Part shown: positions 25,701 through 37,700 of the stretch, piece by piece
Layout of the letters: every line of letters starts with the position of its first letter
Position numbering within the stretch: the stretch's first letter is position 1
Source of the DNA: Castor canadensis
Taxonomy: Eukaryota; Chordata; Mammalia; Rodentia; Castoridae
Direction of reading: 5' to 3'
DNA: 64,000 bases
NCBI RefSeq assembly: GCF_047511655.1
Contig: NC_133387.1
Location: forward strand, 23,926,353-23,990,352
Position numbers and translations under genes: made by a program
Notes under the pieces: model-generated
The model's database searches: none
What the model was told of the DNA's origin: nothing
The model's input: the letters and a program-made list of their open reading frames with translations, nothing else

Positions 25701-28700
25701 CTGCCTCTTTCCCTTAGGTTGCCTTTTCCTCATCTACTCCCATTTCACCTGTTCTTCCCCTCCTCTTACTTTAGTTCCCACAGAACTCTACACCAGTCCT
25801 GCACTTCCTTTTCACCCTCTCCTCACTTCCATCACTTCCATAACTTCCCCTTCTCCCTGCAGAGCCCCAGTTGACCACTTGACCTCTACTCATCACCCTT
25901 GCCCTCTCCTCTCTATTGAGGCTGTCCAGATCTTCTTCTCACTTTCTGTTTTGGCAACACTATTGCACAGGAACCATAGACAGAGATAAAGAGCCTCTTC
26001 TTATGTCTGATCACTCTCCATTCTTTGTACCTGTCCTTTTTTCTCCTCTGGATTTAGCCACCTCCTAAAGAAGCCTTGTCCCCAATCCCTTAACACCCCT
26101 CACCCTGGTCTTGTTCTCTCTTACTGTACCAACTTCCTACTTCCCTTACCTTCTTCCACTGAAGGTACTGTGCTTTGCCATGTTTCAGTCCCTCATGCCC
26201 CAGCTAGTATGATGCACTGTGGAAGTACCTACAACACATACTCCTCCATCCTTTTAGCAACCCTGGAAACGTAGAAATACCAACACTTTGATGAGACAGA
26301 ATGTCTCTGCATTGTTTCCTACCCACCGCATTGTTTCCTACCTAACACCCTACCACTTATAAGCATCTTTCTTTCCCCATACTAAATTTGGTCTGTATCA
26401 GTCCATCACTGAGTTTACCTGCCAGGACTATCTGTGCAAGAGCAATCTTAATGTGCAGTGCTGCCCAATGTCCTCCATTTAACCCAAGCCACTTTGACCC
26501 TTTATCACCCATTCTTCAAAGGGCCTGATACTGCACATGCCCACATTTTTGTTTCTCTTCATAACCCTGCTTCTGTGGGATGGTGAAGAGATACTACCCT
26601 ACACACCACATTCTTACCCTTGGAAATCTGACAGCAACCCCAATTTTGAAACTCTAGATATCTCCTTCCTTTCTTACATGTTGGCTCTTTTAATAAGAAG
26701 TACCCACACAAATTCATGAGATTTCTCCCATTTCCCTCATCTCCTCTCCATTTTTCCCTATCAGTCTCCTTGAAGAAATGTGCCTTTCACCCAGTGCTTT
26801 TTGTGGCTGCCTCACTTGGCACAGTGGATGTGTATTTACTCTGGAGTGGCCTACCTGCTGCATTTTCTCCTGTTGCTGTTTTGTAGAGGCCCTCCACTTC
26901 CATTTGACTTCCACCTGTAGTTGTACTTCACTGCCACTGAATCCAGGCATTCAGGAGTCTTCCTCAATATTTGTCCCTAACTGACCTGCCTTCGTGGTTG
27001 ACACAGTTGCCAGCTTCTGTGCCCCAGCCAGCTCTACTGAATCCACCTGCTATCTGAATTCACCCTAACTATCCTAGCTTCTCAGTTCCACCTGGTTAAA
27101 GACAGTTGTTTCCTATCATAGAGCCATTTCTCCAACCTTTCATTACCTTGCCTTATCCTTCATTGGCACAGTGGTCCCCACTCTTTCCTCGGTGCTTCTA
27201 TCTATGCAACCTCATTCTCATTTGGCCTCTTCCAGCTATCCTTTGTCCCTCAATTGTCCTACTTATACCATGGCCTTTCTCAATGGAGTCATTACATATG
27301 CTATCTCTTTTTACACTCTTTTTGAGAGTAGAGTCCCTGGAGTGTATCTATTCTCTCCACCCATCTTGATACTTCAGAGTGCTTTCCCTAGTACAGTGCC
27401 TTCCCTGAGCCTTTGCTCATCTCCCTGTGGCCCCAGGGTATGAGTTCTTTCTGGATCCTTACCACCATGGCACCCTATAAACGTTCTCATTTCTGTTCTG
27501 ATAACAAGCCTAGGAGCATGCGCCTCTGATTCTGCTATCACATTCCTATCATGTGCTTTTGTCTTCTACCCTCACTTCTTCCCTCTCATATACCTATACC
27601 CCCCCACTACACAAAGGTGCCTACCCTCAACCTGACTTGTTGCTGGGTCTCATGACTCTCTTCCTTGCTCCCTCTCTCCTCTTCCCCCTTCTCATCACTA
27701 ATCTCCTTTCATGAGCTTTCTTCCAGCACTGACTCCTTTCTCCCTGTCCTTGCCTTCCACCTGGACAACCAGCTACATGCAAACATCTCCTCTGTGTGCT
27801 GCCCATCTCTCTCGCTTCTGTCCTCCACCTCAATCTTCAGCAGGGACCACTATACTCCCTGCTCCCCCTGATGATGAGAGATGTACCCCCACAAACTTCA
27901 TCCTTCCACGTGCCTCTAAATTACATTCAGTTCCTTGCTGTCGTCCTCATTTTGGTCTGACAGAACCTCATCTCCCACATCTGACAGTCATGACTCTGAT
28001 GCCTCCATCTACCCCAACTCACAGGAGCTGTCAGTTCACCCTCCAGTCTCTATCCCCATCTCCGTTCTATGCCTTCCACCTCCACCAGTGATTCTCACCC
28101 GGGGATGCATGACCCCTAGATAGCCTATCAGAATCATCTGTGAGTGAGGTTGCTGTTGTTTAATGTTTGTGAGCAAATCACTGCTCCCTCTTTGATGTTT
28201 TGATAGGCTATCTGGGGACCATACCCACAGCCCCCCCTCGGGTGGAACCCACCCCCCCATCCCCGTTAAGAATCACTGCTGTGGATGCCACCTGTACTCC
28301 CTAGGCTTCCGTCTACCATTTCACACCTCTAGCTTTCTACTAGTGGCCATCTGACGTTCACTGAAGGATATCACCTCTTCTGCCTCTGATATAGACTTTG
28401 CATCTCTGCTTGGAACCACCACATTGCCTTCTTTGTTGAATCTTTGATAACAGGACCTGAGCCAACCCCAATCTGCATTAGAGAGTTCTTTTGAAGACAC
28501 CACTCCACCCCAACTGATAGGACACTGGGCAGCTGTCAATATGGTTGATTCAAATATGGTCTTCTGGAGATTACTCTTGTCCATTTTTCTAAATGGCACC
28601 TCCCATATGTTATTCCTGAATAAGATGCTCCTACAGAATACCTCAAGTCCCTCCTCCTTTCCTACAAACCAACCTCTTCTCCTTCCCTTCTACCCTCCTT

Positions 28701-31700
28701 TCAACTAGTCTCTCTTTCCTGCTTGGGTGCATTCAGTAGTCTATAAGTCATCACTATAAACACTCAACATGGAATTGTCCACCAGCTCACTTCAATAAGA
28801 TGTCTTCTTGAGCTAGGCTTATGTTCCCAACCCATCCCCTACTGTTCCCAACCGTGTCCTCCCATCAAGCCAGTCAATCCTGACCCTAATCGCCATTCTT
28901 GCCATCCACCCCTACCCAGTGGATCCATAGTAAAGAGCCTAGCCCAGAATTTGCACCATCACAACAGTGTTTGAGACTTTAGGAGTATGTGTTCCTCCCT
29001 GCCAATTGTTGTCACCCCATTGCTGTCCTTCCTCCATACCAAGGCTTGCAGACTGGCCTGAGCACTCTGAGTACCTTCATTCCTACTTCCCTCTTCTTAT
29101 CTCCTCATTGCTGTCCTGCTTGGGTCTGTTCCTTTCTGCTCTCCACCATCCCTGGGTGTCTCCTGTGCCCTGTCTGTCTTCTGTAGGTGATTTCCTCTGT
29201 GTACTGCATCATCCTTCTGTAGCTACATACTTCCATGCTGCCTTTCTGCTGTGACTTGCTTCTTCTGTTTGCCTTCTTGGCCAGGAGAAGACTCCCTGCC
29301 TCCTCTGTGACCCGAATTCTCTCAAGCACTCTGCCTCTTCAGCAGATTCATGCCTCCTATTTTTCTTTTGTGGTCTGGTCTTCTCTCTTCTTGCTCCTGT
29401 TGTCACCGCTCAAACTTTCCTGTCCTCCATATCCTACCTACTCTTCCAGAACTATTAGCTTTCGCAATCCATATCTTCCATTTATTTTGACCTGCAGCTT
29501 CCAGTAGACCGCCTTTTCCTATTTACTCCCAGTCCAGCCCTCTTCCTCTTTCTCTTCCTGTCCCATCAAAATCATTCCCACATATTCTACAGCCAGTCTG
29601 GCACTTCCTGCTTTTCATCCTTTCCTTTCCTGCCTTATTTCTTTTGGCCATCAAAAGGACTCCATGAAGCAGATGCATCCTTGTCCATCACCTTTGACTT
29701 AGCAGATCTTCTATTTCCATACTTGTTGTTGGCCCCACTAATGTCACAGCCATTTATTGTCAATAGTTAAGATCCTCTTCTTTCATAGGACCCAGTCTCC
29801 CACCTCTTCTCCCTTCTGCCTCTCTTCTTTTCTGGATCAAACCTCCAGAAAAAGAAGCTGACACCAAGCCACTAACTTCCCCCAGGATATTGCTCTCTTG
29901 TGCAGTACAAATTTGCTCTTTTGTCAACTTCTTGCAGTATAATTGCAATCCTACACTGGTTTTGAAGACCCACCGCACATCCCCTTTGCCATGTCTATGG
30001 GCCTGTCTGCCAGACACTACAGTTCTCTACTTTCATATACTCTTGAAGAGTGGAAGCACAGATTTGGTGGTCATTGTGAAATGCCTGTTCCGCACTGGGT
30101 CCCAGCTGTGCCTCCACTATCTGCAATATCTGTCTACCCACATGAAGGAGTCAGTCTACAATAATCCATCCCCAAGTCCCTGAGTTTACCTGCCAGTGCT
30201 ATCTGTGCAGGTGCCATCTTAAGGTGCCCTGCTCCCTCTCCCTGTTTTATTGAATTCATGTTGGTATTTTGTCCCTCTTTCTCTAAAGGGTCCAGGTGTC
30301 ATGCTCTACATCTGGGCTTTTGCCTCTCTGCTGTACTCCTAAGGTCTGGCCTTGATACTGTCCATCTCAACATGTCTCATGGGATCTGCTGATGCCCTCA
30401 TTATAGAAACTCTGCATTCAAATTTCTTCTATTCTGGGTTGGCACCTCTATCACACTGATCACCTATTTTCAAGAGGTTCTCTATCATCTGCAGTGCTTC
30501 CTGTCCCTTTTTTCCCATTAACTTCTCTTACACAAATGGAGTCCCACATACCATCTCCCCATAGCAGCTAATTCCACTGACTCCTTTTTTCCATGCTGGA
30601 TATCGACCCTTTCTGTTTCTTCTCACTTCCTCTTTAACTTCCAGTCACATTTCCCCTGTCACCTCTCAGCCAATTCATCAACTCAGGAGTCAGCCTCAAT
30701 ATCTGCTCCCTTCCTAACTCCTCCTCACTGCTTTTCCTGTTGCCAGCCTGTGTCTCCAGTGTGCTCTACTGACTCTTATCTGCTATCTGAATTCCACCAT
30801 TTTGGAGACAATTACCACTTCTTTTGGAGTTACTTCCCTCATCTTTTATAGTGTCAACATGCCCTTCATTGAACCTTGATGTCAATACATGTACAAAGTC
30901 ATTATCTCCTACCTCTTTATTATCCTTTCTTCCTTGTGCCATACTTTCTCCTTTATGGGTTTTGTCACATTCTTTCACATACTCTGAGGGGAAATTTTCT
31001 GGATTCTTCATATGCACTCCCTTCTTTTGATCTTTGCCTTGATTTCCTGGTGCAGTGTATTCTGGAATGCTCATAATAGCCCTCTCCTGTCTTAGGTGCG
31101 GGGTGCAGTGTATTCTGGAATGCTCATAATAGCCCTCTCCTGTCTTAGGTGCGGGGTTCCATTTTCTGCTCTTTCTTGTTCCTCTTGCCCAATACATCAC
31201 ATCACCTCTCTTATGTCATGCTCTAAAAATGGTCTATAAATTCACCTGCTCGCTTCATTTCTGGGGCATAGTTAACTGTTTCTCCAGCTTTCCTCCTTTT
31301 CTGCCAATCAAAGAAATATTATACCTTCATCACCTACCATTTCTAGAATCTCTAGCTCATTCTATAGAATTCTTGACCTCCACCCCATGCCCAGTCCTTC
31401 ACCACATTTCCTGTCTTTGCATCAGACTCTCCCAAATCCATACTCTCTATACATGCCCTCATTCACACATCCCAGAGGCTCCAAACTATTTGTTTTTTCC
31501 AGCTCCTCTCAACCTGAGTGCCCTATAAACTTTCACATATCCATTCATAGTCTTCCTTTCACACTCTTCTAGAAATGTGCTCACGGGAAATGGTCTCTAA
31601 TTATGCTATAGTGTTCCTGTTCCCATGTATTTTTATCATCTGCCCTCACTACACCCGACACATACCTACCTTACCACCACACACAAAGGCACTCACCTTC

Positions 31701-34700
31701 AACCTGCCTTAATCCTGGGCCTGACATCTCTCTTCCTGGGCACTCCCTCCAGCCTCCTATGTCCTTCTGCCCTCTCCTCAGCACTATTCCCTTTTCATGA
31801 GATCTTCACCAGCCGTGACTCCATTCCTCTCTGCTTCTGTCTTCCCCTTGGACCACCAGCCTATGCACCCATCTCTGTGCTCCACCCCTCTCTTGCCTGC
31901 CTCCTCCACCTCAGTCCTCACCAGGGACCACAGCACTGGCACTGCACTCCCTACCCCTGACTTCCCCCCACAGACGTCATCCTTCCAGGTGCCTCTCAGC
32001 TACATTCAGTTCCTTGCTGTCATCCTCATCCTGGTCTGATAGGACCTCTTCTCCCACATCTGACAGTCATGACTCTGATGCCTCCATCTACTCCAACTCA
32101 CAGGGGCTGTCAGCTCACCCTCCAGTCTCTGTCCCCATCTGCATTATATACCTTCCACCAGTGATTCTCACCCGGGGATGTATGACCCCCAGGTGGCCTA
32201 TCAGAATCATCTCTGGGTGAGGTTATTGTTGTTTAATGTTTGTGAGCAGATCACTGCTTTCCCTCTGATGTTTTGATAGGCCCCCCCTTGGGTGGAACCC
32301 ACCTCCCCATCCCCATTAAGAATCACTGCTGTTGATGACCTTCCCTCTACCATTTCACAAGTCTAGCTTTCTACTTGTGGCCATCTGACGTTCACTCAAG
32401 GATCTCACCTCTTCCCTCTCTGATTACAGACCCAGCATCTCCTCTTGGACCACCACTCTGCCTTCCTTGTTAATCCTTGATACAGGACTTGAGCCAACCC
32501 CTGTCTTCGTGAGAGTTTTTGTTTTAACAAAGACACACCCTTCCTCATTCCTTATGACCCCTACCAGATCTGCCTGTTAGGTGTTCTGTCAATATTTTTT
32601 GCCTAATCTCTTCTGTTTGTTTTTCATTATCTCTTTTCCTTAGCCTTCCCTCTTTTTCTGTAATCAGAGACAAGGATTGCTGGGCAGAGCCTTCCTACAA
32701 CCAGCCCTTTAGTTTTATCTTTCCATTCTTGCCTACTTGAACCTACTCTTTCCCTTTTAGGTGGATCCTTTGTTTCTCCTAGCAGGTGTCTGTTAGTCTG
32801 AACACTGGATATGGAATTGTCTCCCAGCTCAGAACAATAGAGTTATTTTATCAGTGCCTGGCGCTTGGCTCATGTCCCTCACCCCAAATCCCACCCTAAC
32901 CCTCCCACCCCCACCCATCCCACCACTCCCAACCCACCCCTCCCATCTAACCCAGTAAATCCCATCCCTTACCCCTCCCCACCCACCCACCCACCCACCC
33001 TTCCCCTGCCGGATCCGTAGTAAAGAGCCTGGCCTAAATTTTGCAACAACATTCAAGGCAATAATTCAGTGATTCCACCTTTGCCTATCGATGTCCATTA
33101 CTTTTCTGTGTTCTTTTCCTATACCAAGTCTTGCAGGCTGGTCTGAGCATTCTTAAGTGCCTTCTTTTTCACTCTAGAACTGCCCCTGTCTCCTTGCTCC
33201 CCATTGAAATCCATCTTCTCCCTGTTCCTTCCCACTCTCTATTCTCCCTGACTGTCTTTTGTAGGTGACCACCATGTGCTCCATCATACTCCTGCTGCAT
33301 TTCTACTTGTGATCTGTTTCTTCTCTTTGCCTCCATGGTCAAGGGAAGATTCCGTTGGTTTTCCTCTATTGCCTATACTTCTCTTAACTACCTAGTACCT
33401 GCCACTTGACCAGATTCATGCATTTTTTTTCTTCATACAGTCTACTCCCTTCTTGAATATTCTGCAGTCATCCAGCATCACTGTCCTAGATCTTCCATTG
33501 ATTCCACCATGTCTTTCCTTAGGCTGCCTTTTCCTTTACCTCTCCCATGCCAACCATTTTCTTCTACTCTCTTCCCATTCTATCAACAGATGGATACAAA
33601 ACATTAAAGCAAGCCAATCCTACACTTCCTGTTCTTCTTCCTTTCTACTCCTCCATTGCTTCTCTTCCCCTCACCTCACCCCAAAAGGACTGCACAAAGT
33701 CAACAGAGTCCTGCCCATCAGGCTGTGTCTCTCTACATGTTAAGATCATCCTGATCTCCCGTCTCATTCCATGTGAGGCCTGTACTGCCTTCACAACAAA
33801 CATGATCCCATGTTAAGATTCTTCTCACACACGCAACAGTTTCTGTCCTGTTCCATCTTCCTCCTCTTGCCCTTTGGATTAAGACACACACAAACACACA
33901 TCTGGAAGTTCAACTCTTGATGTCGCCTGGGGACATTGCTCCACTCTGCACTAGAAATTCACTTATTTATTTGCTCTACCAAACCCCAAGTAGTTGGAAG
34001 ATCTTCCTACTCCATCTTCCCTATTTCCCCTGCAGAGTCTGTCTGCTGCATGGTACACCTCTCTCCTTTCTGCCACCCTCGAACAGCAGAGGCACAGATT
34101 CAGAGGTCACTGCGAAATGCCCGTTCCGCCTTGCATCCCACCTGCGCCTCCACCATTTGCAAGCATCTACTATCGGCCCACTTACTGGACTCACTCCACA
34201 TGAGTCCTTCCCCATGTCCCTGAGGTTACCTGCCACTGCTGTCTGTGCAGGAGCCATCTTAAGTGCATGTCACACTGGTTTCCTCCAATTACCCTGAGTC
34301 ACTTTCTCCTTTGCCCACTATCTCCTAAGGTCTCCATTCTGAAAATGCCTGGTCTTTGCCTCTCTGATCTACTTCTAAGGTCTGGCTTTGATACCACGTA
34401 TCCCACCTGACTTGTCCTGCGATGTGCCAGTGCCCCAAAGTGGGAATCTCTGTATTCTGCCTTCCCCTTTTCCATGCTGGCCCCTTGAGCTTTGCTGAAG
34501 CCACCTGAAGCTCATAAAGTTCTTTCATGACCAAAGTGCCTCCTGTTCCTTTCTTTTCCCTTCAGCTTACCTGACCTTACTCAACTCTCACATACCATAA
34601 CCTTTCCCATGTCAGCCCAGCGCAGGGGCTCTCTGATTTCACCCTGGCTGAGGACTTAACCCTTACATGACCGTCTCTAATTTTCTCCTGCTGTTGTTCT

Positions 34701-37700
34701 TCAGTGAACCTCTGGTTCCTCCACTCCAACCTCCAGTCATACCTTCCCTGCCACTTTCCAGTCCATCATGCACTCAAGAGTCTTTATCTCTGTGTCTTCT
34801 ACCTTTCTGACCTGCCCTCACTGCTCCCACCATTACCAGCCTCTGTGTCCTTAACATGCTTATCCAGAGTTTATCTGCTGCCTGAATTTACCCGTAATCA
34901 TCCTGGCTTCTTGGGTGTGCTAACTCTGGTGACAGTCATGTCCTTAAAGTTGTTTCCTGTACCTTTCTTAATTAATTTCAACATGCCTTTTGTTAACTCA
35001 GTGGCCCTTGATGTTTCCCAGGTGCCACATCCTCTACTAGCTCATTCTCTTTAGATCTCCTCCCACCTCTGCTTCATTCCTAGTTTCAATATCCATGCTC
35101 TGTTCTCGTCTCAAAGGACTTCATCTCCTAATTTGCCCCATTTGGAGGGAATCGTTCCTAGATTCCCAGGTGTACTCCTCTTACTTGGTCTCTGTAATGC
35201 CTCTGTTGGAGCAGTGCAATCTCACAATCCCTCTCCTCTCTCTGCTGCTGCTCTCCTTCCTTTGTTCTTTCTCCTTCTTCTTGCCCACTGGACCTGCTCA
35301 CCTCTGTCATGCCTCTTCATAAGGTTAAACTTTTTACTTCCTCCCTTCATTCCTGAATCCACGTTAATTGTTTCTCCTGTTTTTCTACTCTAGTGTATAG
35401 CAAAGTACTGTAACCTTCCTCACCCACCATTCTTTTAGCTACCATCAGAGATTTGGCCCAGCACATTCACTAAGTCCTCTGTAGTATGAACAGCTCCTTA
35501 TCACAAATATTCACTCCTTTCATGTGATAGACTGTACCTAATACACTTGGACTATTCAGTACCTCTAGCTTGCTTCACTGTCTCAAGATGGATGTTCTTT
35601 CTGGCTCTCAACAATCACTGCTACTTTTAACCTTTCAGGTGTCCATTTCTTTCTTTTATTTTTTGAAACAGAGTCTTGCTATGTAGCCTAGACAGGCCAA
35701 ACTCCTGATGCTCCTCCCTCAGCCTCCTGAGTGCTGCTGGGATTTCAGTCATACACCACCACACCTGGCTTATACATCTATTCTTTCAGACTCTTCTGAA
35801 AATACCTTTAGAGAACATCTGCCTCTGCTTTTCCAGTGGAAAAGAAAGAACTTTTGTTTTCTGCCTTCACTCCTGCCCCAACATTTGCCTAACCCAACCC
35901 CACACAAAGGTACCTAACCTTAATCTGACTTAATGCTGGACCTGTCATCTCTCTTCCTGGACGCTCCCATCCCTGTCTTCTCTCTCCTCTTCCCCCTCCT
36001 TAGCACTCATCTCTTCACAAGCTTGCCTCCAGCACTGTGCGTTGTCTACCTCTCTTGCCTGCCTCCTCCACCTCAGTCCTCACCAGGGACCACAGTACTG
36101 GTGCTGCACTCCCTGCACTTGATGGGAGATCCCCCCCAACGGACCTCATCCTTCCACATGCCTCTCAACTACATTCAGTTCCTTGCTGTCATCCTCATCC
36201 TGGTCTGATAGGACCTCTTCTCCCACATCTGACAGTCATGACTCTGATGCCTCCATTTATCCCAATTCACAGGAGCTGTCAGCTCATCCTCCAGTCTCTG
36301 TCCCCATCTGCATTCTATACCCTCCACCAGTGATTCTCACCCAGGGATGTATGACCCCCAGGTGGCCTATCAGAATCATCTATGAGTGAGGTTACTGTTG
36401 TTTAATGTTTGTGAGCAGATCACTGCTCCCCCTCTGATGTTTTGATAGGCTACCTGGGAGCCATGTCCACAGCCCTCCCTCGGGTGGAACCCACCCCCCC
36501 CCATCCCCGTTAAGAATCACTGCTGTTGATGACCTTCCCTCTACCATTTCACACCTCTGGCGTTCTACTGGTGGCCGTCTGACATTCGCTCAAGGATCTC
36601 ACCTCTTCCCCCTCTGATTACAGACCCAGCATCTCCTCTTGGACCACCACTCGGTCTTCCTTGAAGATACAAGACGTGAGCCAACCCATCTTCATTAGTT
36701 TTTCTTTTATACCCTTCCCCATTCCTCATTACTCCCACCAGATTGGCCTGCCAGGTGCTGTGTCAGTACTTTTGGCCCTAATATGGTTCTTCTATTTGCT
36801 TAGTATTTTCTCTTTTTTCTTAATCTTCGGTCTTCTTTTTTAATGACAGATAAGGAGCCCTAGTCTGCAAGTCTTTCCTATGGGCTATAAAACAGTCCCT
36901 TTTTTTTGCCTTCTCTTCTACCCTACCTGCAACTACTCTCACCAGCCTGTACTTAACCAACCTCAGCAATAGAGATGGAATCTTTTATAGGCTCACATAA
37001 ATAAAGATTGTTTTCTCAGTGCCTGGAACCTTCTCATATCTTTTATTCTGCCCTTACCCTTTAATTCTCCCACTTTCTACCCTACTATTTCCAACCATGC
37101 TCTCCTGTCTATCCCAGTTAATCCCACCCCAGCCACCCAACCTTCCCCCCTACCCACCCATCCCTACTGGATCCATAATAAAGAGCCTGGCCCAAAATCT
37201 GTAATTCACAACAATGTGCAAGGCTTCAGAAGCACACTTTTCTCCCTGCCAGTTAGTATTCAGCCCTTTTCCACTTTTCGTTCCCTGTGCTGAGCCTTAC
37301 AGCTGGCCTGAGCACTCTATAAGTTAACTTCATTCTGACTTTGGGACCTCTCTCAGTTCTCCTTGCTTTCCATTTTGTCCAGCCTAGCTCCCTTCCACCC
37401 AGCTCACTGCTTTCCATCCTCTCTGAGTACCTCTTGCATTCTCAGTCTTCCCCTGGTTACTGCCCTTTTTCGTCACATCATTGTCCCATAGTCACATTTT
37501 TTTGTTGCCTATTCCTTCCTTGCCATCTGGAGTTACAGAAGTTACCTTGCCTCTTTTCTGAGGGTGTTACTTCTCTTAATTACTTAGTGCCTGCCACTTT
37601 ACACAAATCCCGTCGTTTCTCCATAGGACCTGCTCTCTTCCTCAAACTCCTTCCATCCTCTCCCTACTACCTTGTCTTCTGCATTCAATACCTGTTACTC

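Larger units (their letters stand above)
24189..28085. repeat. Array unit 2
   Basis: 3897 bp, the shortest full unit, with an ID SINE at 25503-25590 and generally diverged from its neighbours. Confidence 0.88.
28086..32158. repeat. Array unit 3
   Basis: 4073 bp. It has an empty site matching the unit-1 SINE insertion near 28428-28440, and a 53-bp direct duplication at 31051-31156. Confidence 0.88.
32159..36327. repeat. Array unit 4
   Basis: 4169 bp. It has the C-rich G4-complement patch at 32870-33010, the tract shared with unit 1 (33462-34705) and a B1-like SINE at 35650-35768. Confidence 0.88.
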
